Below are positions 49,953 through 57,764 of a DNA stretch of 64,000 bases, piece after piece (the stretch's first letter is position 1; each line of letters begins with the position of its first letter). The notes below the pieces were generated by a model. It did no database searches. It saw only the letters and a list, made by a program, of their open reading frames with translations, and was not told the origin of the DNA. This DNA is from an uncultured Litoreibacter sp. (GTDB taxonomy: Bacteria > Pseudomonadota > Alphaproteobacteria > Rhodobacterales > Rhodobacteraceae). The position numbers were made by a program, and so were the translations under genes. The stretch covers positions 1 to 64,000 of the forward strand of contig CANNGL010000001.1 of assembly GCA_947504205.1 (NCBI GenBank), read 5' to 3'.

Positions 49953-51011
49953 ATGGCCAACCTCGCGATCCGCGACCTGGTGAAAACCTATGACAAGGTA
50001 GAAGTGCTCCACGGTATCAATCTGGAGGTGCAGGACGGGGAGTTTGTGGTCTTCGTCGGGCCTTCGGGCTGCGGTAAGTCTACGACGCTTCGTCTGATTG
50101 CCGGGCTTGAAGAGGTCACATCCGGCGATATCGAAATCGGTGGGCGCGTCGTCAATAATCTGGAACCCAAGCACCGCAACATCGCGATGGTGTTTCAGAA
50201 TTACGCGATCTACCCGCATATGACAGTGCGCAAGAATATCGGTTTTGGATTGCGGAGTTCTTCCGCACCGAAGGCGGAGAAAGACGCCCGGATAGATCAG
50301 GTTGCGGATCTGCTCGGTATGACTGATCTATTGAGCCGCAAACCCGACCAGCTTTCGGGCGGTCAGCGCCAGCGGGTTGCGATCGGACGGGCTATGGTCC
50401 GCGACCCGGCAGTGTTTTTGTTCGACGAGCCGTTGTCGAACCTCGATGCACAGTTGCGTACTCAGATGCGATTGGAAATCAAGAAACTGCACCAACGTGT
50501 TGGCTCCACAATTATTTTCGTAACCCACGATCAGGTCGAGGCGATGACTATGGCGGACCGCATTGTCATCATGAAAGACGGCTACATTCAGCAAGTCGGA
50601 ACGCCAGCAGAGGTTTACCATAATCCGGCAAATACCTTCGTGGCCCAATTCATCGGGGCGCCTGCGATGAATATGATCGAGGGCGAAGTGAAGGAAAACG
50701 GATCGATTCAACTGAGTTCCGGCGGGCAGATCGATGCGGACTTACCCGCCAAGCCGGGTCAGAGGATCACTCTGGGCGTGCGCCCTGAAGACCTTACGGC
50801 GGATACTTCGGCGCCCTTCCTTGAAGGCAGTGTCGCCGTGCGCGAACCTTTGGGGCATGAGACACTGATTTACGTCAAAACCAACGCTGGTGAGTTTATT
50901 GCGAAAGCCGATGGACGTCATCCGCCAGATGTGGGCGCTACCGTTCGGCTTGGAGCTTTGCAGGAGAACCTGCATATTTTTGATGCTGAAACTGGTGGTG
51001 CGCTGGTGTGA
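49953..51011 (+). CDS. Sugar ABC ATPase (UgpC/MsmK type)
   Basis: A 352-residue ATPase with Walker A GPSGCGKSTTLRLIAG (about residue 36), signature LSGGQRQRVAIGRAMVRDP, Walker B FLFDEPLSNLDAQLR, and the C-terminal MalK-like TOBE/regulatory domain (GVRPEDLTAD). It powers the permeases upstream in the operon. Its stop overlaps the start of the PfkB gene by 3 bases (GTGA). Confidence 0.95.
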   Translation: MANLAIRDLVKTYDKVEVLHGINLEVQDGEFVVFVGPSGCGKSTTLRLIAGLEEVTSGDIEIGGRVVNNLEPKHRNIAMVFQNYAIYPHMTVRKNIGFGLRSSSAPKAEKDARIDQVADLLGMTDLLSRKPDQLSGGQRQRVAIGRAMVRDPAVFLFDEPLSNLDAQLRTQMRLEIKKLHQRVGSTIIFVTHDQVEAMTMADRIVIMKDGYIQQVGTPAEVYHNPANTFVAQFIGAPAMNMIEGEVKENGSIQLSSGGQIDADLPAKPGQRITLGVRPEDLTADTSAPFLEGSVAVREPLGHETLIYVKTNAGEFIAKADGRHPPDVGATVRLGALQENLHIFDAETGGALV

Positions 51012-51877
51012 GCGCATTGCCTGACATGCCAAATATTCTCTGCGTTGGACGCGTCTATTGCGACGTGATCTTTACCGATCTGCCTCGGATGCCTACGGCC
51101 GGGACGGAGGTCTATTCCGGCGGTGTCGGGCTGCATGCCGGCGGAGGAGCGGCCATTACGGCCGGGCATCTTTCCGCGATGGGGCATTGCACAGCGTTGG
51201 CCGCGCAACTGCCGAGCGGAGCTCTCGGTGATGTGGTCACAACGGAATTAGAGGCCGCTGGTGTCGATCTTCGCCTCTGCGGCACGCAAGATGCGAGATG
51301 TGACCCCCAACTGACTGTGGCGCTGGTCCATAATGAGGAACGTGCCTTTGTGACCCATCGACAGGGCAGGGTATTTCCGAGCTTCAATACCGAAGATATC
51401 GATCAAATGCAGATCGGTCATATTCACATAGGTGAGGCGACCACTCTGATCGAAAACCCCGAACTCGTGCGTATTGCCAAAGACACCGAGGCCACCGTGT
51501 CACTGGATTGCAGTTGGGATGATCACATCCGGTCTGAGGAGATCGCCAGTTTACTGCCAGAGATTGACGTGTTTCTCCCAAACGCTGCCGAGATAGAATT
51601 GCTACGAAAACTTGGGGTGCCAGAGCCATTCTCGAAACTAACGGTGATCAAGCAGGGCCGGAGGGGCGCGACGGCAGTGATTGAAGGCAGAGAAATTCAT
51701 GCGCCCGCGTTTCCGGCCGATGTTATTGACACCACTGGTGCGGGCGATGCGTTTAACGCTGCTTTTCTAAGCGCTTGGCTGGCGAATGAACCAATCGGCG
51801 ATTGCCTGGAATCCGGAAATGCCAAAGGTGCGTCCGCAGTCGCTTCTCGCGGCGGGTTGGGCGGATTGCCGGTATGA
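51008..51877 (+). CDS. PfkB-family carbohydrate kinase (ribokinase-like)
   Basis: A 289-residue kinase with a GTG start overlapping the previous stop. The N-terminal GGVGLHAGGGAAITAGHLSA (substrate-binding) and the C-terminal DTTGAGDAFNAAFLSAWL with the catalytic Asp of GAGD (about residue 245) are the two PfkB signatures. It should phosphorylate the imported sugar or a derivative. It is the last clear gene of the operon; the substrate cannot be fixed from sequence. Confidence 0.92.
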   Translation: MSALPDMPNILCVGRVYCDVIFTDLPRMPTAGTEVYSGGVGLHAGGGAAITAGHLSAMGHCTALAAQLPSGALGDVVTTELEAAGVDLRLCGTQDARCDPQLTVALVHNEERAFVTHRQGRVFPSFNTEDIDQMQIGHIHIGEATTLIENPELVRIAKDTEATVSLDCSWDDHIRSEEIASLLPEIDVFLPNAAEIELLRKLGVPEPFSKLTVIKQGRRGATAVIEGREIHAPAFPADVIDTTGAGDAFNAAFLSAWLANEPIGDCLESGNAKGASAVASRGGLGGLPV

Positions 51878-52113
51878 CTCTTGCGGCGATGACACTGCGT
51901 TGTCCGTCGCCTGAGACTCTGCGGGTCATCCGAAGTCCCGATCGCAAGGTGACGACACCAGCCAAGCCGGCGGTTTGGGTGTCCGGACTACATGTGTCCG
52001 TTCAGGGCGGCTGGTTTGGAGAGACGTGGTTGTCGTTGAAATTCCTGCTCCTCTCGTTCCTGACGCGCTGCGCAATAGTTCAGCCGGCCTCCGTTAAAAT
52101 TATGGAAGTCTAA
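51874..52113 (+). CDS. Doubtful small ORF after the PfkB kinase
   Basis: A 79-residue frame whose ATG overlaps the PfkB stop (ATGA, 51874-51877). The overlap would fit operon membership, but the product is basic, low in recognisable structure (LSLKFLLLSFLTRCAI is the only hydrophobic piece) and resembles nothing. It could be a degraded remnant of a further sugar-pathway gene or mere chance. Confidence 0.2.
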   Translation: MTLAAMTLRCPSPETLRVIRSPDRKVTTPAKPAVWVSGLHVSVQGGWFGETWLSLKFLLLSFLTRCAIVQPASVKIMEV

Positions 52114-52352
52114 TGCGAAAATTGTCTGGATGCTCCCTCGTTGGTTTCAAAATCAGAAACACTCAGTTTCATCATTAATGGTTAAAAATGGCCATTTTGC
52201 CCGGTGCACGTCTCCTTTTTGCCCAGATTGAGGGGGATAGCTGCAGTCATACCGAGGCGGCGAGGTGATCGGAACAGAGGCTGATCACTGAGTAGACAAC
52301 GCCAAGGTGGACTTGGAAACTGAAACTGACTGCATCCTTGGAGGGATACAAA
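52114..52352. promoter_or_regulatory. Leader region of the pilin gene with a 14-bp palindrome
   Basis: No gene seen. AAAATGGCCATTTT (52185-52198) is a perfect palindrome about 155 bases before the pilin start; GATC-GGAACAGAGGCT-GATC lies at about 52268. An AT-rich tract at 52150-52190 probably contains the promoter. I cannot place -35/-10 with confidence. Confidence 0.45.
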
Positions 52353-52538
52353 ATGGAAATGTTCAAAAACTTCATCAAAGCCGAAGACGGCGCTGTAACT
52401 GTTGACTGGGTTGTTCTGACCGCTGCTATCGTTGGTCTGGGCATCGCCGTTATGGCTTCTGTCTCCAACGGTCTGGAAGACCTGTCTGGCGACATCGAAA
52501 ACCAGCTGACTTCGCAAGGTATCTCGACCACTTTCTAA
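52353..52538 (+). CDS. Flp-type class IVb pilin
   Basis: A 61-residue Flp/Fap pilin with GGAGGG upstream. MEMFKNFIKAEDGAVTVDWV is the prepilin leader followed by the conserved Glu/Val mature N-terminus (cleavage expected after KAEDGA-type leader), then one hydrophobic helix (VVLTAAIVGLGIAVMASVS) and a polar tail. Such pilins assemble through the Tad system for surface attachment. No tad, cpa or rcp gene is nearby, so the pilin must use assembly proteins encoded elsewhere. A terminator follows. Confidence 0.88.
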   Translation: MEMFKNFIKAEDGAVTVDWVVLTAAIVGLGIAVMASVSNGLEDLSGDIENQLTSQGISTTF

Positions 52539-52574
52539 GGTCGATCGCCGCCTAGACGCGGTATTGTGAGATAC

Positions 52575-52604
52575 AAGGCCGCACCCTTTGGGTGCGGTCT
52601 TTTC
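52575..52604 (+). terminator. Terminator of the pilin gene
   Basis: CCGCACCC (52579-52586), loop TTT, GGGTGCGG (52590-52597), with A-T pairs outside and a T-rich run (TCTTTTCG). It lies 37 bases after the pilin stop codon. Confidence 0.88.
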
Positions 52605-52807
52605 GTTTGAGCGCCCTTGGATGCCAAAGTCTCGTTTTAGAGAGAGCAATGGCTCAGTGTATGGCTGAATGTCGTCTGATCAGGGAATAGCCGTCTGGCA
52701 TTCGAGGCATAGCTCTTAAAGTAAATAGCTATCGCGCCAGATTGGTTGCTCGGAGCACATCGCTGTCGCTGAGCGAGACACGTAGTATATATATTTTGGA
52801 CATGGGC

Positions 52808-53314
52808 ATGGAGCAAAAGCTTAGCAAATGTGTCGGTTGTGGATCGATGTTGGAACCAATAACTGGCCCCACACACAGATATATGCTCTCATCGCCTGCT
52901 TGCTTTGCGTTGTATAGCGAGGTTTTGGCGCACGAATATAGCGACCCGGCGCTTATGCAAATCCATCGCCTCACCGTCGATGCTTTTGCCGTACAGCATC
53001 CAGGCGACGGTTCTACGCGCCAAGCGATTCAGTCGGTTGGCCTTCACCTCGCCCGGCTTGGGATGCAACTGGAGCAACTCCGACGGCCAGAAGAGGCCAA
53101 TGACATCATGCTCGTTCTCGGCAAGCACAAGTCCGAGCTGGTATCCCTCAAGCCTCCCAAGAGATACACGATGACCGTATCGGATGTCGCCAAATTCGCA
53201 GGCAAGCCTGAACATGCTCGATTGGTAAAGGAATGGGCACAATCGGCTTGGGATGATTGGTCAGATCATCATGCGTATATTATTCAATGGGCCGAAAGCC
53301 ATATGACCGCATAG
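52808..53314 (+). CDS. DUF5946 family protein
   Basis: A 168-residue protein. CVGCGSM (CxxC, about residues 8-14), the conserved GPTHRYMLSSPACFALYSEV (about residues 22-41), LTVDAFAVQHPG and AIQSVGLHLARLGMQLE are the hallmarks of the family that I know as DUF5946, of unknown function. The start ATG 52808 has GGA 7 bases upstream; ATG 52802 is in frame but too close to it. The gene stands alone between the pilin terminator and an ECF sigma operon. Confidence 0.85.
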   Translation: MEQKLSKCVGCGSMLEPITGPTHRYMLSSPACFALYSEVLAHEYSDPALMQIHRLTVDAFAVQHPGDGSTRQAIQSVGLHLARLGMQLEQLRRPEEANDIMLVLGKHKSELVSLKPPKRYTMTVSDVAKFAGKPEHARLVKEWAQSAWDDWSDHHAYIIQWAESHMTA

Positions 53315-53407
53315 CCACAACAACATGTCTTATAGCTAATGAGCTGATTACGCACAGAGAGCTGCTCTTCACTGTATTTCTGCCTGAAAAATCCCTGCCC
53401 AAAATTC

Positions 53408-53446
53408 GAAAATAGACACCATCGCAGGCAAGGGGCGTCTATTCTC
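53408..53446. repeat. Inverted repeat upstream of the ECF sigma operon
   Basis: GAAAATAGACACC (53408-53420) and GGCGTCTATTCTC (53434-53446) pair at 11 of 13 positions around a 13-base spacer. It could be a hairpin at the end of the DUF5946 transcript or a protein-binding site; no T-run follows. Confidence 0.45.
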
Positions 53447-53475
53447 GGGCAGCGTTTTCGCGAAATTTCGGCTGT

Positions 53476-53502
53476 TGTCGGATTTGCAATGCGTCGCGCG
53501 TC
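53476..53502 (+). promoter_or_regulatory. ECF42-type promoter of the YciI-sigma operon
   Basis: TGTCGG (53476-53481), 17 bases, CGTC (53499-53502). ECF42-group sigma factors are reported to use a TGTCGA-type -35 and a CGTC/CGAC-type -10, so this site is one base off and lies 33 bases before the yciI start. It implies autoregulation by the sigma factor encoded next. Confidence 0.6.
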
Positions 53503-53534
53503 CTTGCAACATCAGGCGATATAGGAGGTGCGCG

Positions 53535-53906
53535 ATGATTTACGCTATCACGATCTACGGGGAGCCGGGGGTCTTCGAGAGCCTGCCCCAAGAACGTCAG
53601 GACGAAGTGATGTCGGGGCATGGAGCACTGCAGGAAAAGCTCAAGGCGCGCGGTGAGTTTGTCTCGATCAAGCTAATGCCGCCAACCTCTGCGGTTACGA
53701 TCAATCCGGCATCTGCAGTGGACAAATCGCCCCTGATCACAGACGGACCCTTTGCCGAGACCAAGGAGAGTTTTCTGGGTTTCTACGCCGCAGAGTTCGA
53801 CAATCTGGACGAAGCTATGGAGCACGCAAAAATGATATCCTCCCCGATCGCGCGATTGGAGGTCAGGCCGGTGGCTTGGGCAGGGGGCGCCATCTCGTCA
53901 GGGTAA
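53535..53906 (+). CDS. YciI/DGPF-domain protein of an ECF42 unit
   Basis: A 123-residue YciI-like protein from ATG 53535 (TAGGAGGTGCG upstream). MIYAITIYGEPGVFESLPQE and ITDGPFAETKESFLGFY contain the DGPF motif that names the family. Such proteins always accompany ECF42 sigma factors and may be enzymes or sensors; the mechanism is unknown. It is followed after 4 bases by the sigma gene. Confidence 0.9.
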   Translation: MIYAITIYGEPGVFESLPQERQDEVMSGHGALQEKLKARGEFVSIKLMPPTSAVTINPASAVDKSPLITDGPFAETKESFLGFYAAEFDNLDEAMEHAKMISSPIARLEVRPVAWAGGAISSG

Positions 53907-53910
53907 AGCG

Positions 53911-55146
53911 GTGTCGGAGTGGCTAGAAGCGACTTTTGCTCAGCAGCGGCCCCGCGCCATTGCAGCGTTGACGCGGTATTTTCGGGATGTCGACATGGCC
54001 GAAGACGCGTTTTCGGACGCTTGCGTGAAAGCGTTGGTCAGATGGTCGGAACAAGGGGTGCCGCGCGACCCGCTGGCGTGGTTGTTGACTGTTGCCAGAA
54101 ACACCGGGCTCGACAAGCTCCGCCAGACGAAGCGCCGCCGAGGCATCCTTGAACAACACGAAGCGGATTTCACGACTGTGGAGGCGGTGGTGCCCGATCC
54201 AGACGAATTGCGTGACGATGTTCTGCGATTGCTTTTCATCTGCTGCCATCCCGCGCTGGACAGGCAAGACCAGATCGCGATTGCCCTGAAAATTGTGGCC
54301 GGCTTGACTGTGGAGGAGATCGCAAGGGGGTTTCTGGTGAAACCCAAGGCGATGGAGCAACGCATTACGCGGGCCAAGAAGAAGATCGCCAACAACCCCG
54401 TCGCCTTTGAAACACCGACCCCGCGGGAACGCGGCCAGCGCCTGGGGGATGTTTCGTTGATGATATACCTGATGTTCAATGAGGGTTGGTCGACATCGGG
54501 GGGAAGTCAACAGATGCGCCTAACCCTGTGTGAGGAGGCGATCCGTCTGGCACGACTTGTGGTGGCACTGTTCCCTGGCATGGGGGAGCAGGTGGCCTTG
54601 TTGTCACTTTTGCTTTTGCAGCACGCGCGCCGCGGAGCCCGCTCAGACGCCGATGGCAATCTTGTCGCGTTGGAAGAGCAGGATCGCGAACTTTGGGATT
54701 CCGCAAACATCGCGGAGGGCCTGAGCCTTTTGCAAAAGGCACAGAGGACCAATCACCACGGTGCCTATCTTATTCAAGCCGCTATCGCCGGGATACATGC
54801 GCGGGCACCCTCGGCTGAGGCCACGGATTGGGTGGGGATAGAGGCCCATTATGCGTCGCTCTATGTTCTTCAGCCCACGCCAGTTGTCCGATTGAACCAT
54901 ATTGCAGCCCAAGCCAAGACACGAGGTCCTGAGTTCGCATTGCAAGAGCTGCAGGAACTTGCCGAGGACCTGGACCGATACCGCTGGTATCACGCGATGC
55001 GCGGCGGCCTTCTGCAACAAACAGCTGAGCACGACCAAGCGCTCGCGGCGTTTGAGATGGCCCTTGCCCTGGGTCCAACAGAACCTGAGCGGGCCGTACT
55101 TAATGAAAAAATCACTCTGTGCAGAAAAAAACTGACTGGCTTGTAG
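53911..55146 (+). CDS. ECF42-type RNA polymerase sigma factor with C-terminal extension
   Basis: A 411-residue sigma factor, GTG start. Region 2 lies around IAALTRYFRDVDMAEDAFSD and region 4 around LKIVAGLTVEEIARGFLVKP; the about 200-residue C-terminal part is rich in helices of TPR type (HYASLYVLQPTPVVRLNHIA, HDQALAAFEMALALGPTEPE), as in the ECF42 group (DUF6596). No anti-sigma factor gene is present; in this group the C-terminal extension is thought to take its place. It should activate the promoter at 53476 and the small genes downstream. Confidence 0.93.
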   Translation: MSEWLEATFAQQRPRAIAALTRYFRDVDMAEDAFSDACVKALVRWSEQGVPRDPLAWLLTVARNTGLDKLRQTKRRRGILEQHEADFTTVEAVVPDPDELRDDVLRLLFICCHPALDRQDQIAIALKIVAGLTVEEIARGFLVKPKAMEQRITRAKKKIANNPVAFETPTPRERGQRLGDVSLMIYLMFNEGWSTSGGSQQMRLTLCEEAIRLARLVVALFPGMGEQVALLSLLLLQHARRGARSDADGNLVALEEQDRELWDSANIAEGLSLLQKAQRTNHHGAYLIQAAIAGIHARAPSAEATDWVGIEAHYASLYVLQPTPVVRLNHIAAQAKTRGPEFALQELQELAEDLDRYRWYHAMRGGLLQQTAEHDQALAAFEMALALGPTEPERAVLNEKITLCRKKLTGL

Positions 55147-55215
55147 GGACAGAACAGGTCTGTCCGTCCTTGGTTCAGATCCGTAATTCGCGGACAAACA
55201 CCAAGGGAGATAAAG

Positions 55216-55602
55216 ATGAGTATTCTGGAAATGACCACTGTTGGAAACTCCGGCTGGATTGGCCATGCCGGGCCTGACGCTGCAAAGGCGCAGACGTTTT
55301 ATAAAGATGTTCTGGGTTGGTCGATCAACACGGTGCCGATGCAGGATGGCTCAAGCTACGCCACTGCTGTGATTGATGAGGTCGCGATCGGAGGCTTTTC
55401 TCCGATGCCCGAGGAAAACGGCAGCTGGACGATCTTTTTTACCGTCGCTGATGTCGATGCAAGTGTCGCCAAGGCCGAGGCAGGTGGAGCGGGCGTGATT
55501 GTGCCGCCAATGGACATGCCCGGCGTTGGTCGGATGGCGACTTTAACCGATCCACAAGGGGCCAAGTTCGCGCTCATCACATATGAAAGCATGGCCTCCT
55601 AG
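55216..55602 (+). CDS. VOC-family protein (glyoxalase/bleomycin-resistance fold)
   Basis: A 128-residue single-domain vicinal-oxygen-chelate protein, GGGAGATAAAG upstream. SGWIGHAGPDAAKAQTFYKD and DPQGAKFALITYE at the ends fit the fold. Metal ligands may be His and Glu, but only His in GWIGHAG is plain. ECF42 regulons frequently include VOC proteins, so it probably shares regulation with the preceding sigma operon; the 69-base gap does not contain a clear promoter. Confidence 0.87.
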   Translation: MSILEMTTVGNSGWIGHAGPDAAKAQTFYKDVLGWSINTVPMQDGSSYATAVIDEVAIGGFSPMPEENGSWTIFFTVADVDASVAKAEAGGAGVIVPPMDMPGVGRMATLTDPQGAKFALITYESMAS

Positions 55603-55627
55603 GATCGCTTCAGCAGGAGACGCGCAG

Positions 55628-56026
55628 ATGCAAACCATCCCGCAGATTACCCTATGGGTTACAGCCTTTTTCGTTTTGATGAGCATTCCTATCTCGATTT
55701 CCGTGGGTTTGCGTCGTGCCAAAACCGGCATCATGCTCTTGCACGGAGAGGACGACGTGTTGTTGCGCCGTATGCGGGCGCACGGGAACTTCGTCGAGTA
55801 TGTTCCATTGGCACTTCTGGCGCTCGCTGGCGCTGAGATGCTGGGCGCCGCTCCTTGGCTTGTGATGGGCAGTGGTGCTGTATTGATAGTGGCGCGTCTG
55901 GTCCATTATTTCGGCTTGCGGGCAGCGGCTGATAGCAAGGGGCGGTTTGTTGGTGCAGCCTTAACTTCCGCGACGATGCTGGTTCTTGCGACCACAATCC
56001 TGTGGCAACTGACGCGAGCCGTGTAA
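55628..56026 (+). CDS. MAPEG-family membrane protein
   Basis: A 132-residue protein with four hydrophobic helices (LWVTAFFVLMSIPISISVG, FVEYVPLALLALAGAEMLG, WLVMGSGAVLIVARLVHYFG and LTSATMLVLATTILWQL) and RMRAHGNFVEYVPL, the MAPEG glutathione/eicosanoid-type motif (R-x-x-x-N-x-x-E). Bacterial members are glutathione transferases or peroxidases of the membrane, usually uncharacterised. CAGGAGA precedes ATG 55628. Its stop overlaps the next start by one base. Confidence 0.88.
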   Translation: MQTIPQITLWVTAFFVLMSIPISISVGLRRAKTGIMLLHGEDDVLLRRMRAHGNFVEYVPLALLALAGAEMLGAAPWLVMGSGAVLIVARLVHYFGLRAAADSKGRFVGAALTSATMLVLATTILWQLTRAV

Positions 56027-56373
56027 TGCCGCATGACGAAGAATTAAGCCAACGCATGCGCGATGCCCTCATGGCGCATGCTGGCATTTCCGAGAAACGC
56101 ATGATGGGCGGCCTATGTTTCTTTCTGAACGGACATATGTTGAGCGGCGCGCGGCGGGACAAGGACGGCGTAAGGCGTTTCATGTTCCGGGTCGGCAAGC
56201 AGAATGAGCAAGCCGCTCTGTCCGATCCAAACACCAGCCCGGTCATCCACGGAACGCGCAAACTGGGTGGTTTCATCCATGTGACTGACACAGATTGCAA
56301 TGATGTCGATCTGCAAAGATGGCTGAGCATGTGTCTGGCTCACGCCGCTGCGCTGCCACCGAAAGCAGGCTAG
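56026..56373 (+). CDS. TfoX N-terminal-domain protein
   Basis: A 115-residue protein with a TfoX_N-type domain: ISEKRMMGGLCFFLNGHMLS, RFMFRVGKQNEQAAL and GTRKLGGFIHVT. TfoX proteins regulate competence in gammaproteobacteria; short stand-alone members such as this one often accompany ECF sigma units and have no known role. ATG 56026 overlaps the MAPEG stop codon, so it is in the same transcript. Confidence 0.85.
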   Translation: MPHDEELSQRMRDALMAHAGISEKRMMGGLCFFLNGHMLSGARRDKDGVRRFMFRVGKQNEQAALSDPNTSPVIHGTRKLGGFIHVTDTDCNDVDLQRWLSMCLAHAAALPPKAG

Positions 56374-56379
56374 GGTTTC

Positions 56380-57039
56380 ATGTCAGACTTCGATCATTTT
56401 TCGCCTGAAGCGCTGGTCTTCTTGTCCGATCTGAAAGCGAACAACACCCGGGATTGGTTTGCGGCGAACAAGAAGACCTATGAGGCCGAGATCAAGACAC
56501 CAGCTCATGAGTTTGGAGAAGCGATGTGCGAGGCATTGAGTGATCTCACTGATATTTCGCACAGTACGAAGGTATTTCGTATCCATCGCGACATACGCTT
56601 CTCGAAAGACAAGACGCCTTATAATGCTCACTTGCACATGTCGTTCATCCCGGAGGCGGGCGTGGAAAATCCGCCGATGTGGTTCTTTGGCCTGTCGCCA
56701 GAAAGACTGTCGCTGGGATGCGGAGTGTTTCAGTATGACAAAACCGAATTGGTGGCTTTCCGGGGTGCAATGGCGGGTGAAAGGGGAGCTGAGCTAATCC
56801 GCCTGACGCAGGAGCTGAGATCGGCAAGCGTTCGGATTGACGAGCCCGAACTTAAACGGGTGCCGCCGGGCTTTGACAAAGATCATCCTCACTCCGAAGC
56901 GTTGTGCCGAAAAGGGTTTTCGGGATGGCTGGACATCGATGATCCGGCCTTCGTTACTCAGGTGAGTTTGGTTGATAAGACTGTGAGCCAGATGCGTCGC
57001 CTATTACCGATCTTTCGATTTCTGTCGCCCATCGAATAA
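56380..57039 (+). CDS. DUF2461 (TIGR02453) family protein
   Basis: A 219-residue protein with SPEALVFLSDLKANNTRDWF at the N-terminus and VFRIHRDIRFSKDKTPYNAH in the middle, the family's two signature blocks. Function unknown; no signal peptide. It follows the TfoX-like gene by 6 bases and is the last gene of the unit; the convergent XRE regulator stops 6 bases further on. Confidence 0.9.
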   Translation: MSDFDHFSPEALVFLSDLKANNTRDWFAANKKTYEAEIKTPAHEFGEAMCEALSDLTDISHSTKVFRIHRDIRFSKDKTPYNAHLHMSFIPEAGVENPPMWFFGLSPERLSLGCGVFQYDKTELVAFRGAMAGERGAELIRLTQELRSASVRIDEPELKRVPPGFDKDHPHSEALCRKGFSGWLDIDDPAFVTQVSLVDKTVSQMRRLLPIFRFLSPIE

Positions 57040-57045
57040 CCACAT

Positions 57046-57663
57046 TTACCAGCTGATACGCACCGGAGACATGGCCCAGACCATTGTGGCTTCCTGATCG
57101 GTGCGATTGCGGAACCGGTGGGCGATCATAGAGGGATAGGAGAAGCTATCGCCTGCGTTCAAAACAATTACTTCGCCTTCAAGCCGCAATTCTACTTCGC
57201 CTGTTAATACGATGGCATGTTGCTCGCCTTCGAACCGATAGCCTTCAAGCCCGTCCGGCGGCGACCCGGATCCCGGAGGGAAACGGGATAGGATCAGATA
57301 GCATTGGCCAGACAAGGTGCTGGACAAAAGCTCGTCGGCAAAGCCTAATTCTTCCTCAGTTCGCGTGTACATGCCCGACAAAGCCCTACGATGTTCGGCG
57401 CGCACGACGTGGCGACGCTCCAAAGGCCCGTCTCCCACTTGGGTGGGGAAAAACCAGGACGGGTTGACTGCAAGCGCATCGCTGATCTGATTGAGCAGGC
57501 TCACTGAGACCCGGGCGGTGCCACGTTCGATGCGGCTGAGATATGCGGTCGAGCAATCCACGACGTCCGACAAGGCATTCAAGGTCAAACCTCGGGCCTT
57601 GCGGACTTCCCGGATTTCATTGCCGAGGCGTCTGGAATCCATGTCATGGTCTCGTTTCTGCAT
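57046..57663 (-). CDS. XRE-family regulator with cupin sensor domain
   Basis: A 205-residue repressor-type protein: N-terminal HTH (LGNEIREVRKARGLTLNALS and DCSTAYLSRIERG, about residues 14-53) and a C-terminal cupin (GEQHAIVLTGEVELRLEGE, NAGDSFSYPSMIAHRFRN). Such proteins respond to a small ligand bound in the cupin barrel. The start at 57663 may instead be Met at 57642. It is divergent from a monooxygenase operon, and the 28-bp tandem operator between them (57685-57740) is its likely target. It probably controls that operon. Confidence 0.92.
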   Translation of the reverse strand: MQKRDHDMDSRRLGNEIREVRKARGLTLNALSDVVDCSTAYLSRIERGTARVSVSLLNQISDALAVNPSWFFPTQVGDGPLERRHVVRAEHRRALSGMYTRTEEELGFADELLSSTLSGQCYLILSRFPPGSGSPPDGLEGYRFEGEQHAIVLTGEVELRLEGEVIVLNAGDSFSYPSMIAHRFRNRTDQEATMVWAMSPVRISW

Positions 57664-57684
57664 ACACTTGCCATACGAAATTTC

Positions 57685-57739
57685 AGTTGATTTTTTAAGA
57701 GAAATTCAACTTAGTTGAAAATAGGAGAAAAATTCAACT
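57685..57739. promoter_or_regulatory. Tandem 28-bp operator between XRE-cupin gene and monooxygenase operon
   Basis: The unit AGTTGAW-N13-TTCAACT occurs twice, at 57685-57711 and 57713-57739, exactly 28 bases apart. The junction between the units forms the perfect palindrome TTCAACT-T-AGTTGAA (57705-57719). The last unit ends 25 bases before the start codon of the monooxygenase gene, so a bound repressor would cover both promoters. Confidence 0.7.
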
Positions 57740-57764
57740 CGTAAATAATGGACGGAATGGCGAG

